Shown piece by piece: positions 1 through 3,504 of a stretch of DNA of 6,937 nt (positions within the stretch are counted from its first letter, which is position 1; every line of letters starts with the position of its first letter). This DNA is from an uncultured Clostridia bacterium (GTDB taxonomy: Bacteria; Bacillota; Clostridia; Christensenellales; Borkfalkiaceae): positions 1 to 6,937 of the forward strand of contig CANRFK010000078.1 in NCBI GenBank assembly GCA_947629875.1. Reading direction: 5' to 3'. The translations under genes and the position numbers were made by a program. The notes below the pieces were generated by a model that ran no database searches, was not told the origin of the DNA, and saw nothing but the letters and a program-made list of their open reading frames with translations.

Positions 1-195
1 ACGGTTCATTCCAAAGATGTCCGCGTTGCGTTCCGTGTCGGTTCTCCCGCGGATATACAGGCATTCGCGGATATGCTCGCTCAGGATAAGGACGTACTTA
101 ATGCCGCATGCGAGTATCAGTACAGCGTTTCTCTTGCGTATATGGCGAAAATTACGCCTATTAAGTCGCAGGACGACGCGGCAGAGGAGGTATAA
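1..195 (+). CDS. C-terminal 64 residues of an unidentified phage protein (5' end outside window)
   Basis: Frame 1 is open from the first base to TAA at 193-195. The visible tail contains DVRVAFRVGSPADIQAFADM and later SVSLAYMAKITPIK, and ends in an acidic stretch (DDAAEEV). T-ending codons match the downstream phage genes, and the last codons form the GAGGAGG ribosome binding site of the next gene, one base before its ATG, which indicates tight coupling. I do not recognise the family. In gokushoviruses the small non-structural gene VP5 often lies at about this position, but the visible residues do not match the VP5 proteins I know, so the position is only a hint. It does not resemble a replication initiator or the pilot protein. 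Confidence 0.6.
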   Translation, partial: TVHSKDVRVAFRVGSPADIQAFADMLAQDKDVLNAACEYQYSVSLAYMAKITPIKSQDDAAEEV

Positions 196-196
196 A

Positions 197-301
197 ATGA
201 GACGTTTTTCGGTTCGTAATGGTTCGGTTTTTGCACGTTATGGCGTGCACACTCACCAAGTGTACACGGGTTCCATGTTTCGTGGAGGTGTTCGGCTGTG
301 A
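197..301 (+). CDS. J/VP8-like DNA-packaging peptide, 34 residues
   Basis: This very small, basic protein starts at ATG 197 behind an excellent GAGGAGG (184-190, 6-base spacing). It begins MRRFSVRNGS, has a central HTH, and ends MFRGGVRL. Gokushovirus packaging peptides (VP8, counterpart of phiX174 J) share this plan: an Arg-rich N-terminus, a central T-H motif and a C-terminal MRGGIRL-like signature. In phiX174 the J peptide enters the procapsid bound to ssDNA, neutralises phosphates and seats its C-terminus in a cleft of the capsid protein; by homology this one should do the same. It is less Arg-rich than typical J peptides. Its stop overlaps the GTG start of the next gene (GTGA). Open frame continues upstream to 17, but the ribosome binding site clearly selects 197. 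Confidence 0.8.
   Translation: MRRFSVRNGSVFARYGVHTHQVYTGSMFRGGVRL
284..290 (+). promoter_or_regulatory. Ribosome binding site selecting a GTG start
   Basis: GGAGGTG lies 7 bases before GTG 298 and inside the end of the packaging-peptide gene. It supports the non-ATG start of the following gene, which has no in-frame ATG near its 5' end. Confidence 0.75.
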
Positions 302-744
302 AAAGAGGTGAACAGTTGAAAGTGCCTGCTTCCTCGCCGTATTTCAATTCGCCTGCGTGGTATCTGCGTGAGCGTACACCTATTCAGACGGTGCAGGACA
401 GGCGCACACGGAAATACTTTGCTCTTGAAGAGCGGACGAACTCCGATGGATTCAAAGGCGAAGTTCTCGTTGAAAAGGACTATCCTTTCACGCCCGAGTA
501 CGTCAGTTCCTTTGCGGCTTCTTCGGATTATCGTTCTGATCCGCTCGGTGCGATTGCGGCAGCTCCCCAGCGTCGCAATCTCGGTGACGTGACACAACTT
601 CAAAAGGCTCTCGGGCTTGATTTTGATACGGCTCGGCACCTTTATGCGGAATTTCGTGCGGCGGCAGAACGTGCCGCCCAAAAGCAAGCGGAGCAGGGGA
701 CACCTGCGCCCGTTCCTGCTCCCGTAGGAAAGGACGGTGAGTAA
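298..744 (+). CDS. Probable internal scaffolding protein (VP3-like), 148 residues
   Basis: The start is GTG 298, overlapping the previous stop as GTGA, and the stop TAA overlaps the capsid ATG as TAATG, so translation is coupled through packaging peptide, this protein and capsid. The N-terminal half is charged and basic (RERTPIQTVQDRRTRKYFAL). The middle has YPFTPEYVSSFAASSDYRSD, the GDVTQLQKALGLDFDTARHL segment looks helical, and the tail is an Ala/Gln/Pro-rich low-complexity end. Size, likely helical content, low-complexity tail and position just before VP1 fit gokushovirus VP3, the B-type scaffold that brings capsid pentamers together and leaves the mature particle. The assignment is mainly positional; another small structural or assembly protein is possible. 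Confidence 0.6.
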   Translation: MKRGEQLKVPASSPYFNSPAWYLRERTPIQTVQDRRTRKYFALEERTNSDGFKGEVLVEKDYPFTPEYVSSFAASSDYRSDPLGAIAAAPQRRNLGDVTQLQKALGLDFDTARHLYAEFRAAAERAAQKQAEQGTPAPVPAPVGKDGE

Positions 745-2618
745 TGAAAGGTAACTATACACAAGTTCCCGTCGTTGGCGGCGTAACCCGTTTTGACAAG
801 GCTCCGCAAAGTAAAGCAGAGCGTTCCCGTATGACGGAGGCTACGCGTGTTCTTACGGCGTTCAATGGCGGCGACATTGTTCCCGTCAAGTGTCTCGAAG
901 TTCTCCCTTCGGACAGTTATTCTGTCCGTGTTGATGAGGTTATACGTCAAATGACGTTAAAAACGCCTACTATGGGTGAAATGTTGTGCGATGTGTATGC
1001 CTTTTTCGTGCCCAATCGTATTGTGAATAAGGCGTGGAAAGAAGTGATGGGGGAGAATACCAGTGGTTCTTGGACTGCTAATCCCGTTACTCTTGCTCCG
1101 CTTTATACGGGGTCGGAGAATGTTTCTGTGCCCGTTGGATCAGTTGCCGATTTTTATGGATTTCCTACGCAACAACCTTTGCCCGCGCAGGTGCTTCAAC
1201 TCATGAACGATTTACCTTTCCGTGGTTATCTCGCTATCTATAACGAGTACTTCCGCGACCAAAACTATCAGCCTCCTATTCCGTTCAGTAAAGCTAACGT
1301 TTATGAGGGCTTTTTGCTTTCTGAAGATACCGCGACGGGTGTAGATGGGTCTACATCGGATGTTCGTGTAATTGACAATGAAGGTGAAGTCGTTTCGGAC
1401 GGTTCATATCCTGATGGGTCTATCCTTCGTGAAGTTTATGGAGATGGTTTTTCCGCTTCTGACATGACGCGTGATATGACTATTCCTATGCGCAAGACGT
1501 CTTGGAGTGCACTTTCCACGCCTTTGAAAGCGTGTAAGCTTCATGATGCACTTACTTCCGTTCTTCCGTCTCCTGAAAAAGGTCCACAGGTTACATTTTC
1601 TCTTGCGGGTAGCGTTCCTGTATCGGGTAAAACTGATAATTTTTCGAATGTGACATTATCTAGTGCGGCGCCTTTTTTGACTTGGAGTTTTGGTGGCTCT
1701 ATGCCGAATGGGACCGCGAAATTTCTTAACACTGGCTCGGGCGTTAAAATGTATGCGGATACAGGCTCCGGTGATGGGGGAGATGTCTCTTCTATAACTG
1801 GTCGTCTTTCTTCTGTACCTGTGACGGGAACGGCAGACTTGTCGGAAGTTTCTGCAATTTCGGTTGACGATTTGCGGCTTGGGTTTGCCATGCAGCAGCT
1901 CTATGAGCTTTATGGACGCGCTGGAAGTCGTTATCGCGAACTCTGTCATGCCATGTTCGGTGTTGAAGCGGATGATCCTTACAGCGATATTCCCCGTATG
2001 CTTGGGCATGTTCGTTTTCCGCTTGAATTATATCAGACGGCGCAAACATCTGCTTCCGATGATACAAGCCCGCAGGGGAACCTTGCTGGTTTTGGATATA
2101 CGCAAAAGGGCGGTTTCTTGTTTCATGAGACGTTCTTGGAGCATGGTTTTGTTCATATTCTCGTGTGTGTTCGTCAACGGAATGTATATCCTTCTTATCT
2201 TGATCCGCATTGGTTCCGTGTGAACAATCTCGATTTTTACACGCCTATATTGGCGAACATATCGGAACAGCCTGTCATGCTTCGTACAATCAACCCGTTC
2301 GGCAGTGACCCGAATAAGACGGTTTTCGGTTATCAGGAAGCGTGGTGGGAGTACAGACAGCACCCTGACACGGTTACGGGGCTTATGCGTAGTGGGGCAC
2401 CCCAAAATGTTAGCCTGTGGACGTATCAAGACAAGTTCAATGCAACGCAATCTTCTGCAGACGCGGCATTTATGGAGAGCAACGCGCAGGAAGTTCTTGA
2501 TGAAACACTCGCCGTGCAGTCCGTGAATGCTCCGCAGTTCAAAGCATTGTTTACATTCACGTTCGACCACGAATTCCCCGGTCCCGTCTATTCCGTTCCC
2601 GGTCTCGATATTGTATAA
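744..2618 (+). CDS. VP1: Gokushovirus-like major capsid protein (VP1, F-type), 624 residues
   Basis: This is the single-jelly-roll capsid protein of a T=1 microvirus. Family-specific segments appear in order: LPFRGYLAIYNEYFRDQNYQ near residue 155; LYGRAGSRYRELCHAMFGV near 388, matching the usual RGGTRYxE...FGV block; LGHVRFPLELYQTAQTS; SPQGNLAGFGYTQKGG near 440; EHGFVHILVCVRQRNVYP; ISEQPV; VFGYQEAWWEYRQHP near 526; and the C-terminal PVYSVPGLDIV. The length exceeds the usual 530-570. The surplus is a Gly/Ser/Thr/Asp-rich stretch at about residues 190-385, where gokushoviruses carry the variable loop that forms surface protrusions at the three-fold axes. A possible AAAGGA site lies 9 bases before ATG 744. 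A terminator follows the stop by 2 bases, so no pilot gene (VP2) follows as it commonly does. The family call is very secure. Confidence 0.96.
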   Translation: MKGNYTQVPVVGGVTRFDKAPQSKAERSRMTEATRVLTAFNGGDIVPVKCLEVLPSDSYSVRVDEVIRQMTLKTPTMGEMLCDVYAFFVPNRIVNKAWKEVMGENTSGSWTANPVTLAPLYTGSENVSVPVGSVADFYGFPTQQPLPAQVLQLMNDLPFRGYLAIYNEYFRDQNYQPPIPFSKANVYEGFLLSEDTATGVDGSTSDVRVIDNEGEVVSDGSYPDGSILREVYGDGFSASDMTRDMTIPMRKTSWSALSTPLKACKLHDALTSVLPSPEKGPQVTFSLAGSVPVSGKTDNFSNVTLSSAAPFLTWSFGGSMPNGTAKFLNTGSGVKMYADTGSGDGGDVSSITGRLSSVPVTGTADLSEVSAISVDDLRLGFAMQQLYELYGRAGSRYRELCHAMFGVEADDPYSDIPRMLGHVRFPLELYQTAQTSASDDTSPQGNLAGFGYTQKGGFLFHETFLEHGFVHILVCVRQRNVYPSYLDPHWFRVNNLDFYTPILANISEQPVMLRTINPFGSDPNKTVFGYQEAWWEYRQHPDTVTGLMRSGAPQNVSLWTYQDKFNATQSSADAAFMESNAQEVLDETLAVQSVNAPQFKALFTFTFDHEFPGPVYSVPGLDIV

Positions 2619-2620
2619 CA

Positions 2621-2646
2621 AAAACTCCCCGAAAGGGGAGTTTTTT
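2621..2646. terminator. Bidirectional intrinsic terminator after the capsid gene
   Basis: Stem ACTCCCC/GGGGAGT extends by A-T pairs around a GAAA tetraloop and is followed by TTTTTT on the plus strand. On the minus strand the same hairpin (loop TTTC) is followed by five T. It ends the phage structural operon and could also end minus-strand transcription arriving from the small ORF at 2779-2895. Confidence 0.92.
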
Positions 2647-2647
2647 C

Positions 2648-2676
2648 TTGACAAACGGAATTTCCTGTGATAAAGT
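2648..2676 (+). promoter_or_regulatory. Promoter of the short RNA: TTGACA, 17 bases, TAAAGT, with extended -10
   Basis: A perfect -35 (TTGACA, 2648-2653), a 17-base spacer and TAAAGT (2671-2676) preceded by TGA form a good sigma-A-type promoter. It starts 2 bases after the terminator T-run. The predicted start is near 2683. The segment 2647-2672 carries the CTTGAC...CTGTGATA motif that recurs in the arms of the palindrome at 2963-3076. Confidence 0.72.
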
Positions 2677-2682
2677 AAAGGC

Positions 2683-2767
2683 GAGAACCGAGGTAGGCTG
2701 TTAGGTTCCCGTCTTGGTGAGCCGTTGCGGTGTTGGAAGCGCTTTGTGCAACGGCTCGGTTTTTTTG
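2683..2767 (+). ncRNA. Candidate small RNA of about 85 nt with its own promoter and terminator
   Basis: A promoter and a strong terminator enclose about 85 bases with no usable ORF. Two hairpins fill most of it. The first (2683-2710) pairs GAACC with GGTTC plus an outer pair across one mismatch. The second is the terminator (2719-2757), a perfect 10-base-pair stem with a 19-base loop containing the self-complementary AAGCGCTT (2737-2744), which could allow loop-loop dimerisation. The RNA would be fully complementary to the 3' part of the minus-strand transcript carrying the small ORF at 2779-2895. I match it to no known RNA family. It could be an antisense regulator, a decoy or a phage packaging/replication RNA; an attenuated leader is less likely because no gene follows on this strand. 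Confidence 0.55.
2719..2766 (+). terminator. Intrinsic terminator of the short RNA
   Basis: GAGCCGTTGC (2719-2728) pairs perfectly with GCAACGGCTC (2748-2757) and is followed by GG and a run of seven T (2760-2766). No T-run follows the stem on the minus strand, so it acts in the plus direction only. Confidence 0.88.
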
Positions 2768-2778
2768 TTCCGCCTCGC

Positions 2779-2895
2779 TTACTTGGTTAAGTAGTCAAGT
2801 AATTCGAGGATTTGTTCGGCATTCCAACCGATATTGAGAAGGTATTCCCGTAATCGCTGGATAGCCTTGTCCGACAAACTCATTTCTTCGTCCAT
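2779..2895 (-). CDS. Small acidic helical protein, 38 residues (34 from the second Met), unknown function
   Basis: The minus-strand ATG is complementary to 2893-2895 and the stop TAA to 2779-2781. The protein reads MDEEMSLSDKAIQRLREY, then LLNIGWNAEQILELLDYLTK. It predicts as two short amphipathic helices around an NIGWNAEQ turn, a pattern reminiscent of UBA-like or helix-turn-helix mini-domains. There is no transmembrane segment, so it is not a typical hydrophobic type I toxin. AAAGGAG abuts the first ATG, which is too close, and is 12 bases from the second ATG (2881-2883), which is a little far, so the start is unsettled. A promoter (2959-2987) and a leader hairpin lie upstream. It is encoded against the phage genes, unusual for a microvirus, so it may be an accessory or regulatory gene of the integrated form. 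Confidence 0.5.
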   Translation of the reverse strand: MDEEMSLSDKAIQRLREYLLNIGWNAEQILELLDYLTK

Positions 2896-2921
2896 CTCCT
2901 TTACCTACCTTTTTAATAATT

Positions 2922-2951
2922 GGAAGTGTGAGGCTTGCGCCTTACACTTCT
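2922..2951 (-). promoter_or_regulatory. 5' leader hairpin of the small minus-strand mRNA
   Basis: AAGTGTGAGGC (2924-2934) pairs with GCCTTACACTT (2939-2949) with one G-U pair, and outer pairs extend it to about 13 base pairs. On the minus strand the loop is GCAA, a stable GNRA tetraloop. No T-run follows on either strand, so it is not a terminator. The predicted start near 2952 would place the stem at the very 5' end of the mRNA, where such stems often protect against decay. Confidence 0.6.
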
Positions 2952-2958
2952 TACTTGG

Positions 2959-2987
2959 AGTTTATCACAGCGCATGAGGAAAGTCAA
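2959..2987 (-). promoter_or_regulatory. Promoter of the small minus-strand ORF: TTGACT, 17 bases, TAAACT
   Basis: Read on the minus strand, TTGACT (2982-2987), a 17-base spacer and TAAACT (2959-2964) preceded by TGA form a sigma-A-type promoter with extended -10. The start is predicted near 2952, about 57 bases before the ORF. It lies within the left arm of the large palindrome. Confidence 0.65.
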
Positions 2988-3076
2988 GAGGCGCTACTGC
3001 GCGGTGGAGATTTTTTTGCTGCCCTTGCAAAAAAATACGACCGCTTGCCCCTTGACTTTACGGAAGCGCTGTGATA
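2963..3076. repeat. Large imperfect palindrome: 26-base arms (9 + 6 + 11) around an inner hairpin
   Basis: TATCACAGCGC (2963-2973) pairs with GCGCTGTGATA (3066-3076), and AAAGTCAAG (2980-2988) pairs with CTTGACTTT (3051-3059). The 6 bases between the blocks, atgagg on the left and acggaa on the right, do not pair. The arms therefore match at 22 of 26 positions, and divergence is confined to the centre. Between them lies a second stem-loop (3001-3044). Folded as single-stranded DNA this makes a long stem with a central bubble. Possible roles are a replication origin or packaging structure of the ssDNA phage, a folded recombination site, or a pair of divergent regulated promoters. The pairing is directly visible; the function is not known. 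Confidence 0.85.
3001..3044. repeat. Inner stem-loop at the centre of the palindrome
   Basis: GCGGT (3001-3005) pairs with ACCGC (3040-3044), and TTTTTTTGC (3011-3019) pairs with GCAAAAAAA (3027-3035), separated by a small internal loop and capped by a 7-base loop TGCCCTT. Seven A/T pairs in a row make the top easy to melt. No promoter reads into it as an obvious terminator. Confidence 0.75.
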
Positions 3077-3080
3077 GGAG
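3052..3080 (+). promoter_or_regulatory. Degenerate promoter-like copy in the right palindrome arm
   Basis: TTGACT (3052-3057) is followed at the same 17-base spacing by TGA and TAGGAG. It is a counterpart, in the opposite direction, of the promoter at 2959-2987, but the -10 is poor (only the first TA matches). It may be a binding-site copy rather than an active promoter. Confidence 0.3.
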
Positions 3081-3120
3081 AGGATTTTTTGCTTGATCTT
3101 TTAATCGTTTATCTGCATTC

Positions 3121-3175
3121 GAGTTTGAAAATTTATATAAAATCTAAAATTCAAAAAAAATATTTCTTCAAACTC
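3121..3175. repeat. Inverted repeat GAGTTTGAA / TTCAAACTC abutting a -35 box
   Basis: The 9-base arms at 3121-3129 and 3167-3175 are perfect reverse complements, 37 AT-rich bases apart. The right arm touches the TTGACA at 3176. The half-site AAACTC recurs just after the predicted start (3215-3220). This may be an operator arrangement for that promoter. Confidence 0.5.
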
Positions 3176-3204
3176 TTGACATGATAGGGCGTTTTTGCTA
3201 TACT
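3176..3204 (+). promoter_or_regulatory. Strong promoter: TTGACA, 17 bases, TATACT, with extended -10
   Basis: The -35 is consensus (3176-3181), the spacer is 17 bases, and the -10 is TATACT (5 of 6, 3199-3204) preceded by TGC, an extended -10. It is the best promoter in the window. The predicted start is near 3211. No ORF follows on this strand before the terminator at 3413-3442. A small palindrome CTATA/TATAG (3198-3213) overlaps the -10 and start region and could bind a repressor. Confidence 0.75.
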
Positions 3205-3210
3205 TGGATA

Positions 3211-3442
3211 TAGTAAACTCTTCGCAAAACACCGATTTTACGAATAGTATGGGGCAAAACAGGGCATAAAACCGCAAAAAATATATGTTTTCAAAGCCGA
3301 CCGTCCGTTTTTTCTGTCAAAACGCAATTTTTTGCGCGACCGATCGTTTGATTTTTTTATCAAATCGCCGCAGCTCTTATTTTTATGGAAATTTATTTCC
3401 CGCGTTCTTACGAAAAAACCGCAAAAATTTTTGCGGTTTTTT
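3211..3442 (+). ncRNA. Possible untranslated transcript of about 230 nt from the strong promoter
   Basis: Transcription from the promoter at 3176-3204 would meet the perfect-palindrome terminator at 3413-3442, giving about 230 bases without a gene. I see no conserved structure or family signature, so it may be only a by-product of integration: in an excised circular phage the same promoter would read into the genes at the left end. The low confidence is for a functional RNA, not for the promoter. Confidence 0.25.
3413..3442. terminator. Perfect-palindrome bidirectional terminator of the glgP-GH13 operon
   Basis: AAAAAACCGCAAAAA is followed directly by its exact reverse complement TTTTTGCGGTTTTTT. 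It therefore has a hairpin and T-run in both directions. It lies about 60 bases beyond the stop of the GH13 gene on the minus strand and also faces the plus-strand promoter at 3176. Confidence 0.88.
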
Positions 3443-3470
3443 ATATCGTTTTTGAGATACGGTTTCTTAT

Positions 3471-3499
3471 GTGACAAAACCTATTTAATATTATGTCAC
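3471..3499. repeat. Short inverted repeat GTGACA / TGTCAC
   Basis: Six-base arms (3471-3476 and 3494-3499) flank 17 AT-rich bases. The flanks also give direct copies of TTATGT followed by G/C-AC (3467 and 3491). It lies between the GH13 stop and its terminator. The role is unknown; the right half slightly resembles the TTATGT side of a Firmicute dif site. Confidence 0.3.
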
Positions 3500-3504
3500 G
3501 CATA

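Larger units (their letters stand above)
1..3210 (+). mobile_element. Right-hand part of an integrated gokushovirus-like (Microviridae) prophage; right boundary uncertain
   Basis: Three adjacent plus-strand genes (J/VP8-like peptide, probable scaffold, major capsid protein) identify a gokushovirus-like phage, and chromosomal glgP and GH13 genes follow on the opposite strand in the same window. The phage genes use T-ending codons much more than the chromosomal genes do. The left end lies outside the window. The right end is not defined: it must fall between the capsid terminator (2646) and the terminator of the chromosomal operon (3413), and I place it provisionally after the strong promoter at 3176-3204. 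I see no integrase gene, no target-site duplication and no convincing dif/Xer site. Known temperate microviruses integrate through host XerC/XerD, so lack of an integrase is expected. A free phage joined to chromosome by an assembly error is the main alternative. Confidence 0.6.
3077..3412. other. AT-rich non-coding stretch at the prophage/chromosome transition
   Basis: There is no credible gene on either strand. The open frames here are short, Lys/Phe-rich and lack ribosome binding sites, and one runs through the terminator at 3413-3442. The stretch contains an inverted repeat (3121-3175), a strong plus-strand promoter (3176-3204) and weak hairpins such as TTTGAT/ATCAAA near 3346-3365 and GGAAAT/ATTTCC near 3388-3401. 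No tRNA or rRNA is seen. The prophage end probably lies here. Confidence 0.6.

Noticed and set aside
17..196. Upstream extension of the packaging-peptide frame to position 17
   Set aside because: It overlaps the open frame ending at 195, has no ribosome binding site at 17, and the family size and GAGGAGG site point to ATG 197.
253..762. A 169-codon minus-strand frame opposite the scaffold gene
   Set aside because: It is a shadow of the coupled plus-strand genes, which have overlapping starts and stops and good ribosome binding sites.
2028..2654. A 208-codon minus-strand frame opposite the capsid gene's 3' end
   Set aside because: It is antisense to conserved capsid motifs, runs through the terminator at 2621-2646, and its translation is Arg/Cys-rich without domain features.
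2974..3096. A 40-codon plus-strand ORF (begins MRKVKRRYCAV) inside the palindrome
   Set aside because: There is no ribosome binding site at proper distance, it spans the palindrome arms, and its composition follows from the repeat. It is most likely fortuitous.
3198..3220. Sequence starting ACTT and ending GTAAACT, resembling both ends of the Firmicute dif site
   Set aside because: The ends match, but the total is about 18 bases instead of 28, so the two Xer arms and the 6-base centre cannot both be present.
3238..3477. A 79-codon minus-strand frame in the AT-rich intergenic DNA
   Set aside because: It begins at TTG without a ribosome binding site, is Lys/Phe/Arg-rich, and passes through the perfect terminator palindrome at 3413-3442.
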